Origin: Thauera sp. 2A1
GTDB lineage: Bacteria > Pseudomonadota > Gammaproteobacteria > Burkholderiales > Rhodocyclaceae
Direction of reading: 5' to 3'
NCBI RefSeq assembly: GCF_009469595.2
Contig: NZ_SSXV01000007.1
Coordinates: forward strand, 1-64,000
DNA length: 64,000 bases
The notes below the pieces were generated by a model. The model searched no databases, had not been told where the DNA came from, and saw only the letters and a program-made list of their open reading frames with translations. Below are positions 47,559 to 56,919 of the stretch, piece by piece; position 1 is the first letter of the stretch, and every line of letters starts with the position of its first letter. The position numbers and the translations under genes are program-made.

Positions 47559-48560
47559 ATGAACCCCGAACAGACCCGCGCCATCGTCTCCCTCTGCCTG
47601 CTCGCCGCCTTCGCCGACAAACACAAGGACGACCGCGAGCGCGAACACATCCGCCGCGTTGCCGAATCGCTGTCGGCCGACAGCGGGCTCGACCTGATGA
47701 AGCTCTACCAGGACGTGCTGCTCGGCCGCGTCAGGCTGGAGGAGGCCGCCGCCTCGCTGGACACGCCGGAGCTGCGCCAACTCGCGTTCGAGATGGCGGT
47801 GGGGGTGTGCGATGCCGACGGCGTGCATAACGCCGAGGAGACCGCCTTCCTCGACCGCCTGCGCGGCGCGCTCGGGCTCTCCGCGGCCAGCGCCGACAGC
47901 TACACGCGCCAGGCCGACGAGATCGCCAGCCTGCCGCTGGACGTCGCAGCGGCGGGCGCCGGCCCGTCGGCGGCGCCACGGCCGGCATCGGCGCCGCTGC
48001 CGCCGCAGGCACCCGGGGCCGCCCCCGGCGCGCGCGTCGCCAACCTGAGCGACGCCGAGCTCGACAAGATGATCCTCAACGCCGGGATCCTGAACGGTGC
48101 GCTGGAGCTGCTGCCGCAGTCGCTGGCGTCGATGGCGATCATCCCGCTGCAGACACGGCTGGTGTATCGCATCGGCAAGGCCTACGGCTACGAACTCGAC
48201 CGCGGCCACATCACCGACTTTCTCGCCACCGTGGGCGTGGGGCTGACCTCGCAGTACGTCGAGCAGTTCGGCCGCAAGCTGATCGGCGGCCTGCTCGGCA
48301 AGATGCTGGGCAAGACCGGCCGCGCCATCGGCAGCGCCGCCACCGGCTCCGCCTTCTCCTTCGCCAGTACCTGGGCGCTGGGCCATGTGGCGAAGCGCTA
48401 CTACGCCGGCGGCCGTTCGCTGAGCGGCGAGGCGCTGAAGAATTCCTTCTCCGGCCTGGTCGGCGAGGCGCGCGGTCTGCAGCAGCGCTACCTGCCCGAG
48501 ATCGAGCAGCGCGCGCGCACACTGGACGTCGGCAAGCTGATGCAGGAACTGCGCGCCTGA
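47559..48560 (+). CDS. TerB-like/DUF697-type protein
   Basis: A 333-residue protein with an N-terminal helical TerB-like domain (residues about 1-125: AFADKHKDDREREHIRRVAESL, GVCDADGVHNAEETAFLDRL). An Ala/Pro-rich linker and a C-terminal hydrophobic helical domain (MAIIPLQTRLVYRIGKAYG, GGLLGKMLGKTGRAIGSAA) resembling the DUF697/YcjF-type membrane-associated module follow. TerB-like domains occur in metal-stress and phage/conflict gene neighbourhoods. It lies 320 bp upstream of the TIR-nSTAND operon on the same strand, separated by a strong inverted repeat. Whether it belongs to that system is uncertain. Confidence 0.75.
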   Translation: MNPEQTRAIVSLCLLAAFADKHKDDREREHIRRVAESLSADSGLDLMKLYQDVLLGRVRLEEAAASLDTPELRQLAFEMAVGVCDADGVHNAEETAFLDRLRGALGLSAASADSYTRQADEIASLPLDVAAAGAGPSAAPRPASAPLPPQAPGAAPGARVANLSDAELDKMILNAGILNGALELLPQSLASMAIIPLQTRLVYRIGKAYGYELDRGHITDFLATVGVGLTSQYVEQFGRKLIGGLLGKMLGKTGRAIGSAATGSAFSFASTWALGHVAKRYYAGGRSLSGEALKNSFSGLVGEARGLQQRYLPEIEQRARTLDVGKLMQELRA

Positions 48561-48594
48561 GGCCGGCGCCCCGGGCCGGTGTCCCGCCGAACCC

Positions 48595-48699
48595 GGTCCG
48601 GCGGCGGGGAATGCGCTCCGCGTTCTGCGCAACTCGACCTCGCTGCGCTCGGGACTCGAGCAGTGCTCGCCCGCTCCGCGCATTCCCCGCCGCCGGACC
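48595..48699. repeat. 22-bp perfect inverted repeat around a 61-nt centre
   Basis: The arms at 48595-48616 and 48678-48699 are perfect 22-bp reverse complements rich in GGCGGCGGGG. They form a 105-bp element in the 321-bp gap between the TerB-like gene and the TIR gene. There is no T run, so it is not a simple terminator. It could be a mobile repeat, a fold-back element or a regulatory hairpin. Nothing else is seen in this gap apart from the TIR-gene Shine-Dalgarno at 48871. Confidence 0.75.
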
Positions 48700-48881
48700 T
48701 AGCCGCTTGCCGGCCTCTGCCTGACGGTCTCGACAAGCTCTTGCGCGATTGCCCCGGCCACCCTGACCCACTCGCCCGGCATGACGCCGGGTCGCGAATC
48801 GCGCCGCGCCGGACTACGCTTTGAGTGGCGGTGCGCAGCCCGACGACGGGGCGACACACGCCGTTCGCCGGGAGGAGCGGG

Positions 48882-50339
48882 ATGGGATGGGTGCCGGGTT
48901 ATGACTTCGACCTCTTCGTCAGCTACGCGCACATCGACGACGAACCGGACGTCGGCCAGCCGGTCGGCTGGGTCAGCACCTTCAAGGACAACCTGAAGGC
49001 CCGCCTCGACCGGCGCCTGGGCATCCGCTCCAGCATCTGGATGGACCAGCGCCTGGTCGCGGAGTCGCACCTCGGCGAACCGATCATGGCCGGCCTGCGG
49101 CAGTCCGCGGGGCTGCTGGTGGTGCTGTCGCGGGCCTACCTCAACTCCGCCTGGTGCGCGCGCGAGCGCGGCGGCTTCCTCGACGGCCTGCGGGATCGCC
49201 GCGCGCTGCGGCGGCCGGTGTTCGTCGTCGAATGCGACGACCTCGAACGCGAGCGCCTGCCCGAAGCCTTCGGCGACCTGCTCGGCGTGCGCTTCTGGCA
49301 GCGCCAGACGGACGGCGCCGCGCCCGGCCGCCTGGGCGATCCGCTGCCGACGCTGGAGGATCGCAGCTACTGGGCGCGCCTGAACGACCTGTCGTTCAAG
49401 GTGGCCGAGGGCCTGTCGCGGCTGCGCGATGTGCCGCCCGGGCACGCTGCGGCGCCCGCTGCGGAGGCCTCATCCGGCCGTCCGGCGGTGTTCCTCGCCG
49501 AAGTGGGCGACGAGCTGATGGACGAGTACGAGCGACTGCAGCGCAGCTTCGAGCAGGCCGGCCTCGTCGTGCTGCCCGAGCGCGCCTACCCGCGCAGCGA
49601 TGCCGACGCCTACGCCGCGGCGATGGCCGAGGACCTGCGCCGCTGCGCGCTGTTCGTGCAACTGCTGGGCGAATACCCGGGGCGGGTGCGCGGCTGGGAC
49701 GTCGCGCTGTCGGCGCTGCAGTACCGCACGGCGCAGCAGGCCGGCGTGCCGTTGCGGCGCTGGCGGCGCTTCGGACTGAACCCGGAGGACATCCGCGACG
49801 AGGTCCACCGCCAGTCGGTGTTCGCCGCCGACGTCGTCAATGAAGGCCTGGAGGTGTTCGCGGCCGGCGCGCTTCAGGCGCTGCGGCAGACCCGCCCGCC
49901 GCCCGCGCCGGCGGCGGGCGACCTGCTGGTGTTCGTCGATCACGACCGCAGCGATGCCCGCATCGCCGGCGAGCTGTGCGATTTCTTCGATGCGCAGGGG
50001 CTGGGTTTCCTGCGCCCCGAAGCGCAGGACAGCGCCGAGGCGATGCGTGCCGACCTCGAGGACAACCTGCGCCTGTGCGACGGCCTCGTCGTGGTCTACG
50101 GCAGCACGCAGCCGGTGTGGGTGCGCCAGCAGCTCAAGGAGACGCTCAAGATCAAGAGCGTGCGCGAGCGGCCGCTCGGCCGCGTGCTGCTGTGCCAGGC
50201 CGAGCCCGACGCCGACAAGCCGGACCCCGGCATCAAGCTGCCCAACCAGCGCGTCATCGACTGCCGCCGCGGCATCGACGCCAGCGCGCTGCAGGCGCTC
50301 ACCGACTTCGTGCGCGACCTGCGCGGCACGGCGCCATGA
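48882..50339 (+). CDS. TIR-domain protein with three TIR/effector-like modules
   Basis: A 485-residue cytoplasmic protein. Residues about 6-150 form a TIR domain (DFDLFVSYAHIDD); the box SRAYLNSAWCARE has W91-C92 and E95, matching the SxxYxxSxWCxxE motif in which the Glu is the NADase catalytic residue. Residues about 198-330 form a second Rossmann-like module (VFLAEVGDELMDEYERL, LFVQLLGEYPG) like those fused to STAND NTPases. Residues about 365-480 form a third TIR-like module (LLVFVDHDRSDARIAGELCDF). GGAGGAG precedes the ATG with good spacing. It overlaps the nSTAND gene by 4 bp (ATGA). By family knowledge it should degrade NAD+ when triggered. Confidence 0.82.
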   Translation: MGWVPGYDFDLFVSYAHIDDEPDVGQPVGWVSTFKDNLKARLDRRLGIRSSIWMDQRLVAESHLGEPIMAGLRQSAGLLVVLSRAYLNSAWCARERGGFLDGLRDRRALRRPVFVVECDDLERERLPEAFGDLLGVRFWQRQTDGAAPGRLGDPLPTLEDRSYWARLNDLSFKVAEGLSRLRDVPPGHAAAPAAEASSGRPAVFLAEVGDELMDEYERLQRSFEQAGLVVLPERAYPRSDADAYAAAMAEDLRRCALFVQLLGEYPGRVRGWDVALSALQYRTAQQAGVPLRRWRRFGLNPEDIRDEVHRQSVFAADVVNEGLEVFAAGALQALRQTRPPPAPAAGDLLVFVDHDRSDARIAGELCDFFDAQGLGFLRPEAQDSAEAMRADLEDNLRLCDGLVVVYGSTQPVWVRQQLKETLKIKSVRERPLGRVLLCQAEPDADKPDPGIKLPNQRVIDCRRGIDASALQALTDFVRDLRGTAP

Positions 50340-53300
50340 ACGCGAGCCCGCCCGGCGACTTCGCGTCGTCGCCCTACCCCGGCCTGCGGCCCTTCGGCGA
50401 GGACGAGGCGGAGCTCTTCTTCGGCCGCGAAGAGCAGACCGACCAGTTGCTCGACCGCCTGCAGCGCACGCGCTTCCTCGCCGTGGTCGGCCCGTCGGGC
50501 TGCGGCAAGTCCTCGCTGGTGCGCGCCGGCATGATCGCCGCGCTGCAGACCGGGCTGATGTCGGGCACCGGCGCGCACTGGCGCATCGCCCAGATGCGCC
50601 CCGGCGCGCGGCCGCTATGGCGCCTGGCGAACGCGCTGGCGGCACCGGAGGCGCTCGACATCGAGCGCCAGGGCGGCGCGACCGCGCTCGCCTTCGCCGA
50701 CGCGACGCTGCGCCGCGGGCCGCGGGGCCTGGTCGAACTGCTGCAGGACCGCTGGCTGCCTGAAGATGCCAACCTGCTGCTGCTTGTCGACCAGTTCGAG
50801 GAGATCTTCCGCTTCCGCCAGGAGGGCAGCGCCGACGAGGCCGACGCCTTCGTCGCGCTGCTGCTGGCGTCCGCGGCGCAGGCCGACTTCCCGGTGTACG
50901 TGGTGCTGACGATGCGCTCGGACTTCCTTGGCGAGTGCGCGCTGTTCCACGGCCTGCCCGAGGCGATCAACGACGGCCAGTACCTGACGCCGCGCATGAC
51001 GCGCGAGCAGACGCGGCGCGCCATCGTCGGCCCGGCGCGGGTGTTCGATGCCGACGTCGAGCGGGCGCTGGTGACTCAGTTGCTCAACGAGATCGGCACC
51101 GATCCCGACCAGTTGCCGCTCCTGCAGCACGCGCTGATGCGCATGTGGCAGCACCTGCAGGCCCGCCGCGGCGCAGCCGGCGGCACGCCGGTGCTGACGA
51201 TGGCCGACTACGCGGCGGTCGGCTCCATCGCCCGCGCGCTGTCGGCGCACGCCGATCAGGTGTTCGACGAGCTTGACGAGCGCGACGAACTCGATGCTGC
51301 CGACCAGCGCGACGCGCGCGGCCGGCACATCGCCGAACTCATGTTCCGCCGGCTGACCCACCGCGCCACCGGCAAGCGCGACACCCGCCGCCCGGCGCGG
51401 CTGGACGACGTCGCCGCGGTGGCGGGCGTGCCGCAGCAGGCGGTGATCGCGGTGGTCGAAGCCTTCCGCCGCCCCGACCGCAGCTTCGTCACGCCGCCGG
51501 CGGGTGTTCCGCTCGCCGCCGACACGGTGCTCGACATCGGCCACGAAAGCCTGATCCGGCGCTGGGACCGGCTCAACGGCTGGGTCGATGCCGAGGCCAA
51601 GTCGGCCGACATGTACTTCCGCCTGAAGGATTCGGCGCGACGCGAGCAGGACGGCCGCGCCGCGCTGTGGCGCTCACCCGAGCTTGAGGAAGCGCTGGCC
51701 TGGCGCACCCAGGAGGCGCCGAACGCAGCCTGGGCGCTGCGCTATGGCACGGCCGACGACTTCGCGCTGGCGATGCGCTTTCTCGAGCGCAGCGCCGGGC
51801 AGCAACGCACCGAGCAGGAGCTCGCCGAACAGGCGCGGCGCGACAAGGAGGCAGCGGAACGGCAGCGCCGCGACGAACGCGAACAGTGGCTGCAGGCCCA
51901 GGTGCGCGCCGGCCGGCGCTTCCGCCTGCTGTCCTTCGCGCTCGGTGCGCTGGCCCTCGTCGCCCTCGTGCTGCTGTACGCCGCTGTCGATTCCACCCGC
52001 CGCGCCGAAGTCGAACGGCGCAACGCCGAGGCGCAGGCGGCGCTGGCACTGGCCCGCCAGCTCAACGTGTCGGCCGAGGTCGCCGCCGACGACACCATGC
52101 AGGGTCTGCAGCGCAGCCTGCTGCTGACGCTCGAGTCGCTGCGCACGCAATGGACGCCGGAAGGGCATGCGGCGCTGCTCGCCCGCATGGACCTGCTGCC
52201 CGACGCCCCGCGCCGCACCTGGCGCCTGCAGGCAGGCCGCATCGGCGCGCTGGCACCCGGTCCGGACCTGCGCTGGCTGGCCGTCGCCGCTGAGGGCGGC
52301 ACCTTCGTGCTGTCGCCCGACGCCGCCAGCGCGCCACTCAAGCTGAACCCGTCGGGCCACGGCGACGTCGCCACGCTGGCCGCCAGCCCGGACGGCCAAT
52401 GGCTGGCGGCGCGCTGCGACGTGGAAGTGTGCCTGTACGACACCGCGGACTGGCAGGTCGCCCGCCGCCTGCCGGTGCCGCGGCCGGCGCGCAGCTTCCT
52501 CGACTTCAGCCGGGACGGCCGCTGGCTGGCGGCAGTGAGCTTCCGGCCCCCGGTCATGAAGCTGTACGACACCGCCACCTGGCAGGAGCGCGCATCGGTC
52601 GAGATGGAAGCGGCCCCCGCCTGGGTGCTGCGCTTCGGCCTGGACGGCAAGCTCATCGCCACCTCGGGCAGCGGCCGCCTCGGCCTGTGGCGCACCGACG
52701 GCCTGCAGCCGCTGGCCTCGCTCGAGATCAGCAACTCCTGGGGAGAACCGCTCGCCTTCGCCCCCGACGGGCGCACGCTCGCGGTGCAGGGCGAAGGCAA
52801 CACGCTGCAACTGGTCGAGGTCGGGACCGGCGCCGACGGCACGGCGATGCTCGTCATCGACCGCGAGCGGCGCATGCTGCGGGCGTCCTCGCGCGGCCCC
52901 GCGGTGTTCAGCACCGACGGGCGGCAGGTCGCCGTCACCCAGCCCGGCCACGACGCAGTGCGCGTCGGCGATATCGACGGCGGCCGCGAGCGCACCCGCA
53001 TTCCGCGTGCCGCCGGCGCGCTCGCCTTCCTCGCCGGGGGCCGGCTGCTGGTAGGCAACCTGGACGGCACGGTGGACGAATGGCAGGCGATCGAGAAGTC
53101 GGTGCGCAGGCTGCCGCACGACGCTGCCGTGCGTGCCGTCGCCTTCGGCGCCGCCGACCGCAAACTCGCCACCGCCAGCGGCACGACGCTGCGCGTGTTC
53201 GACACGGCGAACTGGGCGGAAGCGACGCGCCTGACGCTGCCGGCCGCACCCGAAGGCCTGGCCTTCAGCCCCGATGGCCGCTGGATCGCCGCGCTCGCAG

Positions 53301-54013
53301 AGGACGGCCTGCGTCTGCTCGACACCACGACCGAGCCCTGGCAAACGGTCGGCCCGCTGCCGCACGAAGGCGGGATCCACACCGTCGCCTTCAGCCCCGA
53401 CGTCAAGGCCGTGGCGACGACCACCGCCGCCTCGTTCTCGCGCGGCATCGGCTTCAACCGGCCCACCACGCGCCGCGTGTGGGCGCTGGCCGATGGCCGC
53501 GAACTGGGCTGGATGTTCGATGTCGAGCACGACCGCAAGGGGCCCTACGGCAGCTTCAATGCCGCGCAGGAATCGCTCGACAAGCTGGGCGCGACCTCGG
53601 GCGGCGACGGCACTCTTGCTACGCAGGCGGCAAGCTGGCCGGTGGCCTACACGGTCGACCGCGAGGCCGGCGCGCCCGACCGGCCCTGGCTCAGGTCGCT
53701 GACCGCGCGCAAGACCGCGCTCGTCAGCAGCGCCATCGAGCGCGCGGCGCGCGCGCAGGTCGGGTCGTTCTCCGACGCCGCCTTCAGCAGCGATGGTCGC
53801 TGGCTGGCGACGGCCGGCGAGGACGGCAATGTCCGGCTGTGGCACCTGGCGCCCGACGATGTCGCCGCCGACACCTGCGCCCGCCTGACGCGCAACCTGA
53901 GCTGCGGCGAGTGGCAGGAGACGCTGCCCGACAGGCCCTGGCGCAAGACCTGCCCGGCGCTGCCGGACCCGCCGGACATCGCCGACTGCCGGCCGACGCC
54001 ACAAACGCGGTGA
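50336..54013 (+). CDS. nSTAND NTPase-transmembrane-WD40 protein
   Basis: A 1225-residue protein. An N-terminal nSTAND ATPase has PYPGLRPFGEDEAELFFGRE, Walker A GPSGCGKSS (52-60) and Walker B LLLLVDQFEEIF (D152), plus the helical HALMRMWQHLQA and HESLIRRWDRLNGWV signatures. A charged coiled-coil and a single membrane helix (about 533-555: FALGALALVALVLLYAAV) follow. The C-terminal half is a WD40-like propeller of degenerate blades (SPDGQWLA, SRDGRWLAAVS, SPDGRWIAALA, SSDGRWLATAGEDGNVRLW). The architecture suggests a sensor that oligomerises on ligand binding and activates the TIR partner. The WD40 part is on the far side of the helix from the ATPase, which is unusual for cytosolic sensing. Confidence 0.87.
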   Translation: MNASPPGDFASSPYPGLRPFGEDEAELFFGREEQTDQLLDRLQRTRFLAVVGPSGCGKSSLVRAGMIAALQTGLMSGTGAHWRIAQMRPGARPLWRLANALAAPEALDIERQGGATALAFADATLRRGPRGLVELLQDRWLPEDANLLLLVDQFEEIFRFRQEGSADEADAFVALLLASAAQADFPVYVVLTMRSDFLGECALFHGLPEAINDGQYLTPRMTREQTRRAIVGPARVFDADVERALVTQLLNEIGTDPDQLPLLQHALMRMWQHLQARRGAAGGTPVLTMADYAAVGSIARALSAHADQVFDELDERDELDAADQRDARGRHIAELMFRRLTHRATGKRDTRRPARLDDVAAVAGVPQQAVIAVVEAFRRPDRSFVTPPAGVPLAADTVLDIGHESLIRRWDRLNGWVDAEAKSADMYFRLKDSARREQDGRAALWRSPELEEALAWRTQEAPNAAWALRYGTADDFALAMRFLERSAGQQRTEQELAEQARRDKEAAERQRRDEREQWLQAQVRAGRRFRLLSFALGALALVALVLLYAAVDSTRRAEVERRNAEAQAALALARQLNVSAEVAADDTMQGLQRSLLLTLESLRTQWTPEGHAALLARMDLLPDAPRRTWRLQAGRIGALAPGPDLRWLAVAAEGGTFVLSPDAASAPLKLNPSGHGDVATLAASPDGQWLAARCDVEVCLYDTADWQVARRLPVPRPARSFLDFSRDGRWLAAVSFRPPVMKLYDTATWQERASVEMEAAPAWVLRFGLDGKLIATSGSGRLGLWRTDGLQPLASLEISNSWGEPLAFAPDGRTLAVQGEGNTLQLVEVGTGADGTAMLVIDRERRMLRASSRGPAVFSTDGRQVAVTQPGHDAVRVGDIDGGRERTRIPRAAGALAFLAGGRLLVGNLDGTVDEWQAIEKSVRRLPHDAAVRAVAFGAADRKLATASGTTLRVFDTANWAEATRLTLPAAPEGLAFSPDGRWIAALAEDGLRLLDTTTEPWQTVGPLPHEGGIHTVAFSPDVKAVATTTAASFSRGIGFNRPTTRRVWALADGRELGWMFDVEHDRKGPYGSFNAAQESLDKLGATSGGDGTLATQAASWPVAYTVDREAGAPDRPWLRSLTARKTALVSSAIERAARAQVGSFSDAAFSSDGRWLATAGEDGNVRLWHLAPDDVAADTCARLTRNLSCGEWQETLPDRPWRKTCPALPDPPDIADCRPTPQTR

Positions 54014-54130
54014 AAGCGCGGGAAGTGGGGAGGGAAGGCACAGGCGGGTGGGCAAGCACAGGCCTTGCAACCAATCCGCACGATCGTGATCGAATTTCGC
54101 TGACTAAAGAATTGATCGGGCTCGATCGAC

Positions 54131-54928
54131 ATGGAACTCACCGACCTGCGCGCGCTGGCCGACGCTCGCGCGCTGCTGGAACAACCCACGCTTGCCGCAC
54201 GCCTGAGCGACTTCGTCGGCAGCCCGCTGGAAAAAGGCATGGCGCGCCTGCCGTCGGGCTGGCGCGAGCGCATCGCCACGGCCACGCACGACGCCCTCGG
54301 CCGCGCCATGGACACCGCCGCGAGGACGCTGGACGAGGCGCCACAGCCCGCCTCGCCGCGCCTGCACAAGGCGCTCGGCACGCTCAGCGGCGGCGTGGGC
54401 GGCGCCTTCGGGCTGGCAGGGCTGACGCTGGAGATTCCCGTCTCCACAGTGCTGATCATGCGTTCCATCCTCGACATCGCCCGCGCCGCAGGCGAGTCGC
54501 CCACCGATTCAGGGACGCGGCTGGCGGCGCTGGAGGTGTTCGCGCTCGGCGGCCGTGCCGATAGCGACGACGCCGCCGAATCCGGCTACTACGCGATGCG
54601 CGCGGCGCTCGCCGGCGCGGTGAGCGAAGCTGCCCGCCACCTGGCGCAGAAGGGCCTCACCCAGGAAGGCGCACCGGCGCTGGTGCGACTGGTGGCGATG
54701 GTGGCCGCGCGCTACAAGGTGCAGCTCACGCAGAAGGCGGCCGGCATGCTGGTGCCCGGCATCGGCGCCGCCGCCGGCGCGTCGATCAACCTGATGTTCA
54801 TGAGCCACTTCCAGGACGTCAGCCGCGGCCACTTCACCATCCGCCGGCTGGAGCGGCGCTACGGCGCGGACGCGGTGCGGGCGGCGTATCAAGCAGGCAC
54901 AGGCACGCGCGGAAGCGGCACGGGGTAG
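54131..54928 (+). CDS. EcsC-family protein
   Basis: A 265-residue protein of the EcsC family. The conserved segment LHKALGTLSGGVGGAFGLAGLTLEIPVSTVLIMRSI is split over residues about 75-113, and LVPGIGAAAGASINLMFM follows at the C-terminal end. EcsC proteins are peripheral or membrane-inserted proteins with a poorly understood role near ABC transporters and stress genes. It lies 118 bp after the nSTAND gene on the same strand, so it may belong to the same operon, possibly as a membrane-acting effector. Confidence 0.82.
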   Translation: MELTDLRALADARALLEQPTLAARLSDFVGSPLEKGMARLPSGWRERIATATHDALGRAMDTAARTLDEAPQPASPRLHKALGTLSGGVGGAFGLAGLTLEIPVSTVLIMRSILDIARAAGESPTDSGTRLAALEVFALGGRADSDDAAESGYYAMRAALAGAVSEAARHLAQKGLTQEGAPALVRLVAMVAARYKVQLTQKAAGMLVPGIGAAAGASINLMFMSHFQDVSRGHFTIRRLERRYGADAVRAAYQAGTGTRGSGTG

Positions 54929-55025
54929 ACACCGCGGGTCATTCTTGCCCCCCTCCTCCCCAGCTTCTATGTTGCGGGTATGTCCTTCCCTGCTTCCGGC
55001 ACGATCGACAAGGAGCCAATCGCGG

Positions 55026-55988
55026 ATGACTGCCCCGCCGACAAGGACGCGTCCTTCCGCCATCGCCGGCGACGCGTCCGCCGGGCGCGATCGCGGCTTC
55101 CTGGCCGGAGCGGGCAGGTTGCTGGGGAGCCGGTTCTTCTGGTTCTTGCTGCTGACCTTCGTCGCGGGGCTCGGACTGTTGCACCCGCCTGCAGTCGAGC
55201 CCTTCCCCGGCGGCACGACGCTCAACCGCCTGGCCAACGCCATCCTGGGCCACGAACTGCGCCACAAGCTCGGCGACGCGTTCATCATCGCGGCACTGCT
55301 GTCGATTCTCCTCGATCGCTACCTCAAGCACGAACTGCTGCGGGAAGCCACGAAGGACGTGCTGTCCTTCGCTGCCGGCCATAGCGTGCCGCCGAAGCTG
55401 AAGGACGTCATCGCCGCCATTCTGCGGCAGCCCTACATGCGCCATGCCTTCGAGCTCACCCTGGCACTCGAACCTCTCGGGAAGACGGCTTTCGTCCGCC
55501 TGGTGCTGAAAACACGATATTCGGTGCGCAATCTGACAGACGACAGGCAGCACTACCCATTCCAGAGTGCGATCGAGAAGTCCTACGTGGCCTTCGAGTC
55601 CAGCCGCATTCGCCGAGTGAAGGTCAGTGACGAGGCCGGCACTGCGATCGATCTCTGCGACTTCGATCTCATCCCGCAAAAGCCCGGAGAAGATGGCTAC
55701 GTGCGCTTCGCGAAGGACGTAGTGCTGCCCCCGTCGAGCGAGCTGTCGGTGGAAACGGAACGCTCCACCGTCTATCCGGACAGTTATTTCTACGTCCTGG
55801 ACATTCTCCAGTTCACGGAAGGCGTCACCGTAAGGGTGAGTTCGGGCGATGATTACGAGTGGAACGTCGTGTTCGGCGCGGCAGGCACCCCGCAGCGGGT
55901 TGGCCCGGTGTGGACGCATCCAGGCGCCCATCTGCCGGGCCAGTACGTCCGCATCACCTGGAACAGCAAACATCGAGGAACGGGATGA
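55026..55988 (+). CDS. Membrane protein of unknown family with large cytosolic or periplasmic domain
   Basis: A 320-residue protein with an Arg-rich N-terminus, a first membrane helix (FFWFLLLTFVAGLGLL), a second helix (GDAFIIAALLSILLDRYL), then about 220 residues of soluble mixed alpha/beta sequence (VRNLTDDRQHYPFQSAIEKSY, WNVVFGAAGTPQRVG). The ATG at 55026 follows AAGGAG at a slightly long spacing. The stop overlaps the next gene by 4 bp. I do not recognise the family. Two N-terminal helices plus a soluble domain resembles membrane effectors in defence loci, but that is only an analogy. Confidence 0.72.
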   Translation: MTAPPTRTRPSAIAGDASAGRDRGFLAGAGRLLGSRFFWFLLLTFVAGLGLLHPPAVEPFPGGTTLNRLANAILGHELRHKLGDAFIIAALLSILLDRYLKHELLREATKDVLSFAAGHSVPPKLKDVIAAILRQPYMRHAFELTLALEPLGKTAFVRLVLKTRYSVRNLTDDRQHYPFQSAIEKSYVAFESSRIRRVKVSDEAGTAIDLCDFDLIPQKPGEDGYVRFAKDVVLPPSSELSVETERSTVYPDSYFYVLDILQFTEGVTVRVSSGDDYEWNVVFGAAGTPQRVGPVWTHPGAHLPGQYVRITWNSKHRGTG

Positions 55989-56911
55989 AGCCGCAGGCGG
56001 AAGATGGCAACTGGCCGAGGGCCAGTAACTGGCTGAGCGGCGACCACTTCCGCCCGCCGCTCGGGCTTCTCGGGCTCCTGGGCGTACCGCTGCGCGACGG
56101 CGCCATCACACCGGGGCGATGTGACCTTGCACCGGCCGCGTTCCGCGCCGCCCTTGCCCGCTTCAGCACCTGGGACCTGATCCACGGCTGCGACCTGCGG
56201 GACATCGCGGTGCGGGATCACGGCGACCTGCCGGTGAGCGACGCCGTGCCAGAGGACGCTGCCCCGGACATCGGCAATGCGGTGCGGGCCGCCTTGCCGG
56301 CCGCGGACGCACTTATCGTGCTGGGCGGGCACAACGGCATCACCCATCCGGCGATGTGCGGCATGACCCCGGCGCTGCGCGATTGCGGACTGCTGACCCT
56401 GGATGCCCACCTCGATCTGCGAGACCTGGCGCTCGGCCTTACCAATGGCAATCCGGTCCGTGCGCTGCTCCGCGACGGCCTGCCCGGAACCCACGTCGTC
56501 CAGATAGGCATCCAGTCCTTCGCCAACGCGCCCTTCTATGCTCACCTGGCAAGCGAGTCGGGAATCACGGTCGTCACGGTGGAGGAAGTCCGCAGGCGCG
56601 GGATCGAGCAGGTCGTGTCGAGCGCATTAGCCTCGCTTGCGGAAAGGACTTCGCACATCTACGTGGATCTGGACATGGATGTGCTGGATCGCGCCTTTGC
56701 GCCGGCGACGGCCGGATCCCGCCCAGGCGGGCTCGCCCCGTGGGAAGTGCAAGCCGCCGCGAGAATCTGCGGCGCGCACCACAAGGTACGCGTGCTCGAC
56801 CTCGTCGAAGTCGATCCGAGCCGCGACGTGGCCGAGGCAACCGTTCTGGCCGGTGCATCCTGCATGCTTGCCTTCGCAGGGGGGCTGCGCAGCCGCTTTC
56901 CAGTCGGCTGA
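55985..56911 (+). CDS. Arginase/agmatinase/formiminoglutamase-fold enzyme
   Basis: A 308-residue ureohydrolase-superfamily enzyme. The six manganese ligands of the fold are all in place: H116 in GGHNGIT, D140, H142 and D144 in LDAHLDLRD, and D228 and D230 in YVDLDMDVLD. The GGHNG variant of the usual GGDHS loop resembles formiminoglutamase-like members rather than classical arginase. The ATG at 55985 overlaps the upstream membrane-protein gene (ATGA). No histidine or arginine catabolism genes surround it, so the substrate is unknown. Confidence 0.87.
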   Translation: MKPQAEDGNWPRASNWLSGDHFRPPLGLLGLLGVPLRDGAITPGRCDLAPAAFRAALARFSTWDLIHGCDLRDIAVRDHGDLPVSDAVPEDAAPDIGNAVRAALPAADALIVLGGHNGITHPAMCGMTPALRDCGLLTLDAHLDLRDLALGLTNGNPVRALLRDGLPGTHVVQIGIQSFANAPFYAHLASESGITVVTVEEVRRRGIEQVVSSALASLAERTSHIYVDLDMDVLDRAFAPATAGSRPGGLAPWEVQAAARICGAHHKVRVLDLVEVDPSRDVAEATVLAGASCMLAFAGGLRSRFPVG

Positions 56912-56919
56912 TTGCCCGG

